A stretch of 64,000 bases of DNA from Marasmius tenuissimus (taxonomy: Eukaryota; Basidiomycota; Agaricomycetes; Agaricales; Marasmiaceae). This document shows positions 1 to 10,486 of the stretch, one piece after another. Each line of letters begins with the position of its first letter. Position 1 is the stretch's first letter. The stretch is from positions 124,001 through 188,000 of the forward strand of contig JAQOTA010000023.1 of NCBI GenBank assembly GCA_029532415.1. The letters run 5' to 3'. The notes beneath the pieces are model-generated. The model had not been told where the DNA came from and made no database searches. It saw nothing but the letters and a program-made list of their open reading frames with translations. Position numbers and translations under genes: made by a program.

Positions 1-1
1 G

Positions 2-2491
2 ACACTCAACAACCTCGATGATCGCGCTGATGTGACTGCTGAGCAGACCAAACAGATTATGGGACACCATAACCTCTCTTCCATCAAGGTACACTCGAAC
101 CGTCACCTACTGCGCCGTAAGCAAAACTGACTCGATTTCTAACAGAGTGTCTATATGTCGGGAATACTCAATGCGAACCTATCGGACGTCGCTGAAGGAC
201 GACCCCAAGACAAGACCGAGTCCAGGGTGAGTATCTGCCCCACGTCATTCGCCATCTCCTACTGATTCCCTCGCAAGCTATCGGTATGCTATCCAAGGAT
301 GCCGACAGAGATGCGCCAATTGCATTATCACCTCAAGGAACGCAAACGCTGTATGACATGCCGGAAATCCAAAGATTGAAAGAGGCCCATGACCAGGCAA
401 GTGATATAATTCGGACTGTGTCATGACTCAGACTGATAAGTACACACAGGCTAAGAACGCTTGTATAGATAATTACGGGTCTGTGAAGAAAGCTCAAGGT
501 ACGGAAGAGGGCGCAGTCTGCACTGCGACCTGGAAGGAGTTGTCCACCGTCTACAAGCGCGAGGCACGTGTGCTGTTCCGGGAGGAACGAATGAATTATT
601 TCGAGGACGCCGGACAACGACTGCTTGATCGGATTCAGCGCGAGGAAGCAGCCGCCATTGAGCCGATCACCATCCTACCCGATGACGATGAGACGGACCC
701 CGACCAACTCGATCTTGGTGCCCGACAGCAAGCATTCGGGGGTATGGACTTCAACAACCCAACTCCCTTTGACATGGCAAAGCTTTGCGAGCCGTACGCT
801 AGTGACGATGCTCAAGCTAGTACATCCAACACTGCCCTCGCCTCCGAGCCTATTACCCCCATCGTCATCACAACCTGCAAGTTGCCTCGCAACTTCGCAC
901 CATCGAATTATCCACACGGTTACGAACAACACATCTTTAGCCCTCCACGGGCTTCAGAGAAACAGGACTCCATTGACGCTTGGGCCCAGACAATGTCCAG
1001 CATCGCATCCCTGCCCGAAAAGAAGGTCGTTAAGCGCTTCAACACGGAGATACGCAGTCACCCTGGCGAGGAGCCCACCTCCGATGGGAACTGCCAGTGG
1101 TGCAGTGAATCCTTATTGTGAGATATCACTCTCGCGCTTTCCTTGTTTTCTGGAGCCTATCTGACAGCCTCTATAGGGAGAAGACGTTGTCCGACCAGGC
1201 TCGGCATCTGCACCAATGTGCCACAGAACGTCGTCAAATGGAAGCTGATGAGGCCTACGACAAGAGATTTCTCAACACTGAATTCTGTGGTTTATGTGAC
1301 AGTAAAATGGACCCGAACCTCGATATAAAGGTGAAGCATATCCAGAAATGCGCCAAGGCGCGGGGGCAACCGAAAAGAGTGACTCTTGCGCAATGGACCT
1401 GCAACTGGAACCTTGACAACAAGAACGGTTGCAATAGTCGCAACAGAGGGCATAATGGATGCTCCGAACTGTACGCCCTGCTCTTCGCTACTTGCTTCTG
1501 TCACTCCCGGGCTGACTGACGTATCCTTCAAGCATGTATACCATGGCGGAGTACTATGCCCACATTGATGATGTGCATGGCGGGCCAGCGATTGGTAAGG
1601 GGTTCATGCACTTTTGCCAAGAATGTCATCACACGTAAGTCGGAGCGAGGTGCATGAACGTCGCAATTCTGATTTATCCCTCCCTCTCCCTTACAGAATC
1701 ATGTCACACCAAGAAGAGGAAGAACATGCCGAATTCCATTTTCGAAGCAAATTTGCACCACTTTGCGGCCAAGGAAATCCATATCTGTACGGTTCCAAAG
1801 TCAACACCGGGCTGGTGGAGAGACCGGGGTACTGCCCTGTCTGTGTATGGGACGAGAGTTTACCTTTTTCTCGAAGGCTACATCAGTCACGTGACTTATC
1901 TCTCTGGTTTTCGTGGCAGGTCACTGATATATCGTTGTAGGTTTTGGGGCAGCAATGGCGCCGAGCAACACTTCACAATCCATCACCTCAAATCCTACAT
2001 CGAGAAATCTGGTAAGGACCTCGACAAGGCCAGAGTACACTCCTGTCCGGCGGGGGAGTGTAATGGATCAACAAGCGCGTCGTTTACTCTACTTGAGCTT
2101 TATAACCACCTGATCCAAGACCACCGGTTGACTTTCGGCGGGAAAATTCGGAAGGAGAAAGGAAAGTTGGCACCCATGACTCACTGGAATCAACTTTCTA
2201 TACCCTTTCGTCCGTGGAAAGGAACGCCTGAGTATAAAGCTCTTGGCCTAGTAGTGAGTACTGTTCTCCCCTCCTTCCGGCCCATACTGAACCCGGGTCT
2301 TCACACAGGCTAAGAAGGTTGCCTCATCGAAAGCCCTCCCAGTTACAGAATCTGCTAACAAGAAGGAAAATGTCAATCCCAAGCGCCCTGCCCCGGATAC
2401 GTCCCCCAAACCTACCGCAAGCGGTAGCCGCACCGTCCTTGCACCAGCAAGCCCTTCGAGCCGTCCCAAGAAACGCGGGAAGAAGAACTAG
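2..2491 (+). CDS. Tyrosine recombinase (DUF3435/FluG-like), C-terminal part, 5' end outside window
   Basis: Only the end of the catalytic domain is in the window. The first exon reads LNNLDDRADVTAEQ, then QIMGHHNLSSIK, and the next exon starts SVYMSGIL. This matches the distal box of tyrosine recombinases (LGH-x-x-x-x-x then the Tyr nucleophile). My exons are 2-88, 146-230, 278-396, 450-1117, 1177-1470, 1533-1634, 1697-1885, 1941-2253 and 2309-2491, and phases agree throughout. The intron 397-449 has a GC donor (GCAAGT), and the intron 231-277 is the least certain. A long tail follows the Tyr. It has several Cys/His clusters (CQWC with later HxHxC, FCGLC..H..C, FCQECHH, YCPVC..H..HH, CPAGEC..H..H) and a basic C-terminus ending KKRGKKN, a likely nuclear signal. 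This fits the DUF3435-type recombinases of fungal mobile elements (Crypton and Starship captain relatives). The catalytic Arg and upstream His lie to the left of the window, so activity cannot be judged. Confidence 0.82.
397..449 (+). other. GC-AG intron in the recombinase gene
   Basis: The exon ending CATGACCAG is followed by GCAAGT, and the intron ends CACACAG. Removing it joins ...EAHDQ to AKNACIDNYG in frame. The GT at 401 leaves an in-frame stop just after the acceptor, so the GC donor is the only nearby choice that keeps the frame. Confidence 0.7.
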
Positions 2492-2798
2492 TATGAGAAG
2501 GACCGGGACCTTGTCCTGCTACAGGTCTGCTGATGTGTTGTGTCGTTTCTCGCTCTGTCTTGTCATGAACGCTGTCTAGACTGCTATCCTTCGCTTCGTC
2601 TCTTTCTACTTTATGTTGGCTCGTGCATGGACATGGATATGGACGCTCATGGACGAATTTCTCGCCTCTTTCATGCTTACTGTACTCCACTATGACCGAC
2701 ATGTCATTCCACTGTTCACCTCTGTATTGTTATCCAACTGTTGTGATCGAAATCCAAATTCCCTGTACAACTTGAATTGAAGACGAGTGATGTATGAA

Positions 2799-2828
2799 TA
2801 GCATGGCCCCTGCACAAGGATGACACGC
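2799..2828 (+). ncRNA. U6 snRNA core fragment (5' half missing)
   Basis: These 30 bases start TAGCATGGCCCC, continue TGCACAAGGATGACACGC and match the near-invariant U6 core. They contain the AGC of the U2/U6 catalytic region and the internal stem-loop segment. Relative to the metazoan sequence I see one difference (CACAAGG for CGCAAGG), and that variant is the one known in fission yeast. About 35 bp further on come T runs (TTTATTTTG then TTTTTGG near 2863-2875), which suit an RNA polymerase III terminator at about the right distance for a U6 3' end. The upstream half of U6 (5' stem, ACAGAGA box) is not found between 2,492 and 2,798. So this is a truncated copy, an interrupted gene, or one half of a disrupted gene. 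Confidence 0.7.
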
Positions 2829-3309
2829 TTTTCCGGAGTGGTAGACCTACGGGTCTCAATATTTATTTTGTTTTTGGTTCTAGGAAGTTTAGAGGGTCGG
2901 AAGATTCGCGGGAAAGCACAGGAGGACAACCTGAGGGAGTGGGCATCAAGCATTTCACGCGATCGTATCTCCTGATTATACCCCCGTACCTCCGAGTCCG
3001 TGGAATGCAGAGCCGCGACTCGACCAACAACACGCATTCCAGGGCACATTGTGAGGTGCAATCTCACGTCCATTGTCGGATTCAACTTCCTAAATTGCGA
3101 CTTTGCGGGAATAAGGTTGAACACACTGAGACACATTTGTCTCTATCAAGGTTAAACGAAGGACCTCCAAAGCCTCGATGAATTGTATCGGAGGCACGGG
3201 GCCGAAACTAGAATGAATTTACGGTCAAACCCCCAGGCATCTCTAAGGGAAAGTCAAGGAGACTGCCAGGCGAGATCACAGTGCCCTGTTTGTATGCCTA
3301 GATATCATA

Positions 3310-4200
3310 GCGGCAACTGGACATTCATCTGGAAATTGGATGTTTACTATATAGTCCTTGAGAGTAACGGTGAGTGAAATAGTGAAATAGTTAACAGGAA
3401 ACTTTATAGTACCTATACAGTACTATATAGTGCTGTATAGTAGCCTGACCAATTAAATTCCTTGGGAATACCATACGACACTGCGGGATCAACGATCTCC
3501 AATCTGCCAGATTGGGTATGGAATCGCGTCTATCACGTCTTCGACTCGACTCCATCCTTCCGTCAATTTGATTGTTCACTGGATCTAGTATTCGGACAAT
3601 ATTACATGTAGCAGGACTATTTACGAAGCTGGACCAGCATAAAAGGTGCGATATATCATATAATATATACTGAACCTCCTAAAACACGGCAGGAACTCGG
3701 GGACCTTAGAACTGATGTGAGGATCTGATGATACTGAGGGCAGGTGGATTTACTTACCTTGCGGCTCTTGAGGAGCAAAGGAAGTGCCTGCTTCCTGAGT
3801 TGATATTGCGGGGAAGGGAATTATTTAGGATCCCGGGCAAGTCTCCAATTGTCCAGTTCAAGAGGCGACTCAGGTGAGCAACCGTTGAATATGGAAGAAT
3901 GGACTTAGTGATTCAAGGAAGCTTAGTACCCGTTTGAATGGGCCTGGACCCAAGCCATTGTGCACTAAGCAGGTTGTTGGATGTCCGTTGCAATGATCGC
4001 GGGTCATGATTCGGATTCAATGTGTATTTGACTGTTACCACAGTCCTCAGCCCCCATGGTTCTATGTAGTTTGGTTTGTGGTCACTATATAGTCCTAAAA
4101 AGTTTATGTAAGGTTCACTACATAGTGCTATTTAGCAGCACTGTAACTATATAGTCAGGGGCTCACTATTTTACGGATATCCAGTTCCAGGTGTTTGCCT
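3310..4200. repeat. Possible degenerate inverted-repeat element
   Basis: The left end carries TCTGGAAATTGGATGTTTAC followed by CTATATAGTCC. On the opposite strand the right end reads CCTGGAACTGGATATCCG followed by an A/T-rich CTATATAGT block. Both ends also hold related ATAGTGCTGTATAGTAG or TAGTGCTATTTAGCAG stretches. This could be an eroded miniature element with imperfect terminal inverted repeats of 20-60 bp. I could not identify a clean target-site duplication, and chance AT-rich similarity remains possible. Confidence 0.25.
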
Positions 4201-6247
4201 CGTATTGCTTCAGAGAGAGAGGCCGCACCTGGCACAACTTCCTCTCGAGAAGCTCAATAGAACCCGGCACCAGCAAACCCAGGATGGTCTGCTCAGTGTC
4301 TGACGGTGGTGACCCAACAATGATAGACTGACCCACCCTGATATGTTGATGTAAAGTTGTAAACAGTATTTGAGTCTATGATCATGAAATTATAACATAC
4401 CAACAGTCTGAAAGTTGAGTGAGGAGGTGCTCGCAGCCTGAGAGGAACTGACAAGATGTTGATCAGTGGCTGATAGGATGGATTAAGATTTACTTGATCT
4501 TATCATGACACAATCAGGCGCTGGTCAGAGCGCCCAAGATTGGTCGCGTCTGGACAGAACGCGTCAGACAGGCAACGTCTGTCCAATGGCTGCTCAGTAT
4601 CCTGCCAGAGATGCCCAGGCTGTCTACTCTATCATAATATAATCGTCATGTAATGACCACAGAGGGTCGGGCTGCCCAATTCGGCTCATGCACTGGCAAG
4701 TCAAATTCTGTTTGCCGGCGGCATAAGGTGGCACGTGGCCTTGATAGTCAACCTTGCCTCTCTTGCTTCCTGCCTCCATGCTCCTTCACCCCTGTGTCAC
4801 ATCCTCCAGATTGACGATCTTGATTATCATTCCAAAGCATTCACGAAAGACACCCAATAGCTTTAATCTCGGTGAGCTTGATCTCGATATGTTCGGTATG
4901 TTTCTGTTTTTCTATTTTCTCAACGTGATCGATTGAAACCCAGGGATTATTAGCGCGTTGATGAGCTCAAGCCATACGGAGACAAATTTGCAAGATTTTG
5001 AGACAGTTGTGCTGCTCCTCTTGGCCTCAGGTGCGTAGTCAACTTCCCAAAACAACAGTTTTCAGCCACAGATTATAGGTACTCACATCAAAGTACCGGT
5101 CTTTGCCTCAACACGTCCACTATTCAGCAGGAAAAACAATCAGAAAGACCTGCTTGCAGAGAAATCAGCTTGAGGATATCGATAATTCAAAGAAGCGCGC
5201 AATCGAGACCCCAATTATGCAAGATGAAGTCGGTTCCCTCCCAACTCTGGCGGTTTAGGGCCTGGAGAACCCACAACATCGCGTCTTCTTTCTCGTCGTC
5301 TACATCCGATGACATCTTTGTGACGAACGTCGATTATCTGCGCACAGACCACCCTCGCCGCGTATATAAGGCCAGCACCTCCAGAAATTAGCACCAATGT
5401 TTCTTTCTTCCCTCCCCCATCATTCCCTCTCTGCCCCCTCTTCCCCCCTCTATACTTCAGTGTCTGTCGTGACGATACTTTGCCACCACCCGCTTCTTCT
5501 TTCACCATTCCCCTCTACACTATCCAACATTACCGTCCCTCCATCTGGCTCACAGCGATCACTCCGGGAAAACTCGGTCTCTACATGTATGTTGACCTTA
5601 TCCTCTCAGTCCATGGTATTTGCATGTTAATGACGATAGCGCACTGTCTAGTCTTCAACATTCCACATTTCAGCCACCAGTGTGAGCAACAAGTAAGCTA
5701 TATGCGCTTTCTCTTTCGAGCACTGATACAGTCACTCCCCGTTTTCACATTCATAGTTTCCTCTGGTTTCCTTGTATTGTCGCCACCAGCGAGGTTATAG
5801 TAGATGTGTTGATGGAAGAGGACACGCGAGGTTTGTGTTTGGTACTCTCTGGTCACTCGAGTTCAACCCCGTACTGATTTTGCAGTATTTATTAGCTGTC
5901 CGGGACCGGCCCTGTCGCATGACCTCTGACACCGTCAACTATCGTTTAAGACCAAGGTTTGCTTTCAACTATGGATATTCAGCTTTCGGCATTATATTAT
6001 CTAGTACTACATTTTTGTCGTTAGATTTCTCATCTGGCTACTTGTTCACTGTTGTGTCTGCCTCATCGAGGGTACTTGCAGATGGATGTATTGTATGGAT
6101 TAGCTACTTGAAATCAATAATAATGTTGCTTTACAACATGTCGCACATAGACGTAGAAGTGTCCTCGAGCCGGCGTAGTCATGGAACGAGGATAATCTGT
6201 ATGTATCAGCCTGAGTGTTGCTGACCATCTCTATTAGGCTGGTGGGA

Positions 6248-6358
6248 TCTGACTATCCCGGTCAGTCTGACTGTGTCTTACCATAACGCTCAGTCTGGCC
6301 GTATCTGACCATCCCGGTCAGTCTGACGGCGTCTGATCAGCCCGGTCAGCTTGATACG
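6248..6358. repeat. 28-bp tandem repeat, four units
   Basis: Four head-to-tail units of 28, 28, 28 and 27 bp with the core CCCGGTCAGTCTGAC. Units 1 and 3 are nearly identical, unit 2 is diverged (ACGCTCAGTCTGGCC) and unit 4 is slightly shorter. A fifth partial unit starts TCTTATCAGG. No open frame crosses it convincingly. Confidence 0.8.
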
Positions 6359-6470
6359 TCTTATCAGGTCCTGGTATTATCATTTCATACTGATGACGGC
6401 CTATCATCTTCCTCCAGACTTACGGGTATTAAAATTTACTACAAGTATTCCAACATTCCATAAGAAATGT

Positions 6471-6493
6471 AGATCATCTTCAGGAGATGATCT
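6471..6493. repeat. Perfect 9-bp inverted repeat
   Basis: AGATCATCT, a 5-base loop (TCAGG), then AGATGATCT. It lies in the gene-poor tract just after the 28-bp array and could form a hairpin in RNA or DNA. Confidence 0.7.
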
Positions 6494-6940
6494 GCCTAGT
6501 CTAGACTGAAGCCGCCTCGACCTGTATGACAGGGCTCATCAGTGACTTGGCAGGTCAGCCTGGTTTCGCTGGTGGGAAACCTGCCTTCAGCCTCAAGTTG
6601 GCTGGTGGGCTCCTCAACAGACACGTTTCACCATTAAGGGTACGCTCGGACGAGTACTTCGTCGACCATCCAGGGTCGGCGTCGAGACGCACAAAATACG
6701 GACGCGAGATTGAATCTCGGTTCTCCGGAGTCGCGACGCGTGCACTTTCTATACACGTGATATGATCACAAACAAAGCCAAACCGCCCTCCGGTATAAAA
6801 TTTTTTCGTCCTTCACCATCTTTTTCTCATTCATGTTTCCTTCTGGTGAGTTTCTCCTTCCTGTCGTATTATTTCGCATCTTTCTGTGATGACTTTATTC
6901 TCTTCCCCGTCCTACACGACCATGCCGAGAAATAGAGGCT

Positions 6941-6994
6941 ATCTGTTCGCAACAGATACGCATCCTTCGGGATGCATAGTGCACTTGCCAGTGC
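6941..6994. ncRNA. Three consecutive perfect hairpins, candidate structured RNA
   Basis: In 54 bp there are three perfect stem-loops in a row. ATCTGTT/AACAGAT (6941-6957) has a 3-base loop, GCATCC/GGATGC (6960-6975) has a TTCG loop and GCACT/AGTGC (6981-6994) has a TGCC loop. A TATA-like box lies about 150 bp upstream (6791). A donor-like GTGAGT near 6846 and an acceptor-like CTTACAG near 7070 flank the segment, so it could sit in an intron of an untranslated host transcript. A GTGATGA (6886) and a CTGA (7003) resemble snoRNA C and D boxes but lack a good closing stem. I cannot assign a family. Confidence 0.35.
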
Positions 6995-7621
6995 CATTTA
7001 GTCTGATCCTTTCTCACTTTTCCCCCCTGCCTTCCTCTTCTCTACATAATGCTAATCAATATCTTACAGGTCTTTGCGAGTTCTTGTAATAAGATTTTCG
7101 GTCCACACTGCTCCGCTTTCGGTGAGCCTATTCTCCTTTTCCCCCCATCTCAATCAACACTCCCATCGCAAGATGAAAATTTCCGTTACATTCGCAGTTT
7201 CCACTCTAGCGTCCATTTAGTACTCCCCCAACGCGGAACGTCTATACTCCCCCTCCAATACCGTGTTGAACCCAAAAGACATTGGTGGAGCGTGGGCCGG
7301 CTCCTCTGGAGTTTGCGCTGGCGGGAAGCGGGGGTAGGCGCGATGAGGGTCTATAATGTCCTTCCTTTGGATGTCTGACTCTCCCTTATTTGCTTCACGA
7401 TTCATTGTGTCGATCTGTTACTGATTATGACAATTTCTCCAGTACTATCTAGTTGGAAGAAGCAGTGATTGGAGTGTGTACAATCTGTAATCTACGTAAA
7501 TCAACGTCCAATGGTCTTTGGAATTCAGACTCTTGCTTGTCATCACGTTGCATCGAGCTTAGCTGTAGTATGTTGTCGATGAGTTGCTCACATACAGTAG
7601 TGAGCAAAGGCGGCGTACGCG

Positions 7622-8203
7622 TCAAAGTGGCCATTGTCGTCGTCCCTTGTATCCCCTACGACGTCTTGCTTGAAGATCCGATCCAGGTTCCGCTTTTCCC
7701 TTCATGCCATTCAACTGAAAGCTCTCCCGCAATTCTTCATACGACATCCTCTGTTCTTGCAGGGCGTCTTGAGCGAAATACAGCTCTGTTAGGGGCACCA
7801 TCGTTCCTTCACGATCTCTTAGCTTGGGAGTTTTAGCGAGCTCTACAGCATTCGAGCGCTTGAACCTGAAGAAGCGAGGCGAGGCGACTGTGTCAGAACG
7901 TGTTACTCCAGCGCCATCCTCTTCAACAGCAATTTCATCTGGGAGTAGAGGCAGTCCGAGCGATTGACGGATGTGTTTCCATTGGCCTTCAATTTGTACA
8001 GTGGTTTTGGAGATTTTCGTTACTGGACCATGCGCAGAGATCACGCTCGGGCGAGAGAACGAAACGACGGACGTTCGAAGGAGCTGCTGGACAAAGAATA
8101 TGGCGGTGAAGACAGTGATTATCGTGAAGAGACGACGACGACCGGGCGTTTTATTTGACATGATCGAGGTATGATGCAAAGCTTGTGAGTCCATGTCTCT
8201 CAT
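7622..8203 (-). CDS. Hypothetical single-pass (type II-like) membrane protein
   Basis: A single-exon frame of 193 aa. A short basic cytosolic-looking start (NKTPGRRR) is followed by one hydrophobic segment (LFTIITVFTAIFFVQQLL, about residues 25-42). A polar region then runs to a basic C-terminus (ARRRRGYKGRRQ). This layout resembles Golgi type II anchors or small fungal membrane proteins, but no catalytic domain is visible. An in-frame Met 14 codons downstream (MSNKTPGRRR) is an equally good start. It is divergently transcribed from the F-box gene at 8494 with a 290-bp shared upstream region. I do not recognise the family; the call rests on an open frame of reasonable length with a clear membrane segment. 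Confidence 0.5.
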   Translation of the reverse strand: MRDMDSQALHHTSIMSNKTPGRRRLFTIITVFTAIFFVQQLLRTSVVSFSRPSVISAHGPVTKISKTTVQIEGQWKHIRQSLGLPLLPDEIAVEEDGAGVTRSDTVASPRFFRFKRSNAVELAKTPKLRDREGTMVPLTELYFAQDALQEQRMSYEELRESFQLNGMKGKAEPGSDLQARRRRGYKGRRQWPL

Positions 8204-8436
8204 CGCGGACGGCCGAGTTTCTCATTTCCATTCCTCTCTTTTCCGAATTGTCTATCTAGCGGGCAATTTGAACTCTTCACCGCTCTTCCCGATGACCCCA
8301 GTTGCATCAACAAAAGCTACTTGACTGGGATCAACAACTAAAGATATCCTGCCCGCGGTATGTGCGTTAATTCCCTATCTGGCATAGTCTTGACATCCAG
8401 CAACCCAGATATCACATAGTTGGGCGTCTCACCCCA

Positions 8437-8443
8437 TATAAAT
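8437..8443 (+). promoter_or_regulatory. TATA box of the F-box gene
   Basis: CCCCATATAAATACG lies 51-57 bp upstream of the ATG at 8494, which itself sits in a good context (ACACCATGG). Spacing fits a short 5' leader. Confidence 0.5.
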
Positions 8444-8493
8444 ACGCCAATCGAGAACTCTGGGACAGATTACCGCTTCTTCGTTGATACACC

Positions 8494-10310
8494 ATGGGCG
8501 CGCCCAACACGATGCCAAATTCACCTGGACCCCTGCTGAGGAGGAGAAGTATGCGATTGGATGTTGTGCAGAGAAAATTGAGCTTTCAGGTGTGTTCAAC
8601 AGCCTCTTGTGCCATAGCTTTCAGCGCTCATTACCTGCAGCGCAAAGCGAGGCCTGCATCCTCATGTCAAATTCAGCTTCCTTTGGACCTCCTCCAGCAT
8701 ATTGTGGACGAGCTGGATGAAGCATCCGTTCGCCAATGTGCCCTCGCTGCTCGATGTTTCGTTGGCCCTGCCCGTCGGAGACTCTTCGCTTCCGTTAGCC
8801 TTTGTGAGGAGGAATACCCCAAGAGCCACATTACCCGCCAATTACACAAATTACGTGTGGGTATCCGAAGGCACATTTCATTCCAGATGTCTCTGGGCTC
8901 TACGCGGGTTCGCCAGTTCGCTGACCTACTCGAGGTATCGCCAGAGCTTGGAGCCTTCACGGAGGAGCTCATCATCGAGGGCCTGGAGCTCGTCGCGGAT
9001 TACAGATCGTGGTATACCGCAAAGGACGCCCCCCTGCATCTCATCTTGCATCGACTTCCCAATCTGAAGAGTATTTCCCTTCTCTTTTCCCAGAACTATC
9101 CCCTGATATTCCACCGACTTCCGCCGTCGTCGCGCAAGGCCCTTGTTAGAGCTGTTCAGTCGCCAAAGATTCAAAGGGTAGTTTTGGAGAACGTTGTATT
9201 CGAGGCCGCCGACGATCTTCTCCATTTCCTCGACCATGCCGTGAGTGGCGGAAATTTGACTGAGTTGTCAATTGCATCGCTCGGCCACGCGGCTGCGAAG
9301 GAGCCTAACGACGAGTGGAAGCAGCTCCCCGTACCTTCCCTTGTTTCTACCGACGCAACCAACGTACTGGGGTCGCTTCAAATCATTGGAACTACCTTAC
9401 ATGCAGAGAAGGTACTACAATGGGCTAGGAGCGACAATACTCCTCTCAGGCTAGACGAGCTCTCGGTCCTCGAGGTTGTTGCACCCATGTCCCCTGATGT
9501 CCTCAGACATGTCGCCCAGATTGTCAGCACGCAATCATCTACCTCCCGCCTTCAACACCTCGGTCTCACATACAGCCCCGATACACTCCGCTCCCTATGC
9601 ATCACTTGTGGCCCCCTCGCTCAATCGTTCTTGTGCCAAGCACAAAATACCCTCCGTTCCATTACTCTGTACCCGGTTAGCCGTAACTACGATGATCTCT
9701 TCTCATTCCCTGAGGACATGGTCGATTGGTGGTGTTCCCTTTTCAAAACCTTCTCATTTCCCAACCTATCCGAGTTCCGAGTCCAGCGTCGGGGAACGCA
9801 CGCGCATTATATGGTGTCCGGAATGTTATTTGGGGATACGGACCGGATCGCGCGTAATGCGGCTCAGTGGCAGAGACTCGAAGTCGAGTTGGAGAGATCA
9901 GCGCCGAACGCAACATTGCGGGTAGAGTTGAGGACAAGGGGCTACTTCGGGGTAGAGAAATGGAGGAACTTATACTTTCCCGAACATAACAATGCGAATC
10001 TGGAAGCGTTTTTCCCGTTGGCGCATGTCGGCAGGGTCCCACTCGTGGTCGAGTTGAAGGTCAATACGGTCAGTGTGGTGGTATTGGTTTTTTGAAAAGG
10101 TTTGTTACTGATACTGATCCGTCATTGTAGAAACGTGCCAACAGACGACTACGGTTGCGCGAGGACGCCGTATTGCCCAAGAGCCTTGTCAAGCATCGAG
10201 GTCATTTCGTGTATACCCCAGAAACACGCTGGCGAACTTTTGCTCCGTCCAATTGTCGCCCCAGTGACATGGCGAGTAGGACGGAATTTGAGTATGTCTT
10301 CTTGATGTAG
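8494..10310 (+). CDS. F-box-like domain protein
   Basis: Two exons, 8494-10068 and 10131-10310, give 584 aa. The first frame would stop at 10095. A GTCAGT donor at 10069 and an acceptor ending GTCATTGTAG at 10130 instead join it to a 59-codon open exon starting KRANRRRLRLRE, which I take as the true C-terminus. Residues about 66-105 form the F-box (LPLDLLQHIVDELDEASVRQ, then CALAARCFVGPARRRLFASV), the Skp1-binding module of SCF ubiquitin ligases. The rest consists of leucine-rich segments (LPNLKSISLLF, SLQIIGTTL, HLGLTYSPDTL) like the irregular LRR part of agaricomycete F-box proteins. Such families are large and lineage-specific, and the substrate is unknown. Confidence 0.85.
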
Positions 10311-10486
10311 TCCATATTTTACGTAGGGTATGTTTTTCATGTATCAACTAGAAGGTTATTGCTGTATCATACTGGGATTCTGGAAAACCGAGGACGATCT
10401 TATCTTATCTCCTTGACTCGAATCTGCATCGATTGATCTGTCAGTGTTTTTCGTTGCTATTCTGTGAATCTTTCTTCCTATCCACC

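Larger units (their letters stand above)
2492..7621. other. Gene-poor, repeat-rich tract
   Basis: About 5 kb without a convincing protein gene. Open frames here are short and carry no recognisable domain. The tract contains the U6 fragment, recurring AT-rich blocks built on CTATATAGT (near 3350, 3423, 4086 and 4149), a 28-bp tandem array (6248-6358), a perfect hairpin (6471-6493) and a triple-hairpin segment (6941-6994). There are two isolated TATA-like boxes, GCGTATATAAGG near 5360 and GGTATAAAATTTT near 6791. Each is followed within about 50 bp by an ATG and possible short spliced frames, none of which I recognise. The tract looks like old mobile-element debris beside the recombinase gene, possibly with one or two small non-coding or rapidly evolving transcripts. 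Confidence 0.6.

Noticed and set aside
423..1121. The frame 423-1121 as an independent 232-aa gene starting MTQTDKYTQ
   Set aside because: Its first 27 bases lie in a GC-AG intron. The coding part is the fourth exon of the recombinase gene, with phases that fit both neighbours.
2492..3100. A complete U6 gene with upstream exon
   Set aside because: I found no ACAGAGA-like box or 5' stem between the recombinase stop and the U6 core, so only a fragment is called.
6886..7006. C/D-box snoRNA from GTGATGA (6886) and CTGA (7003)
   Set aside because: The flanking sequences do not form the required closing stem and the spacing is long. Kept only as a comment under the hairpin feature.
8494..10095. 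F-box gene ending at 10095 as a single 533-aa exon
   Set aside because: A clean GTCAGT...TTGTAG intron links it to a 59-codon open exon of coding character, so the end is placed at 10310.
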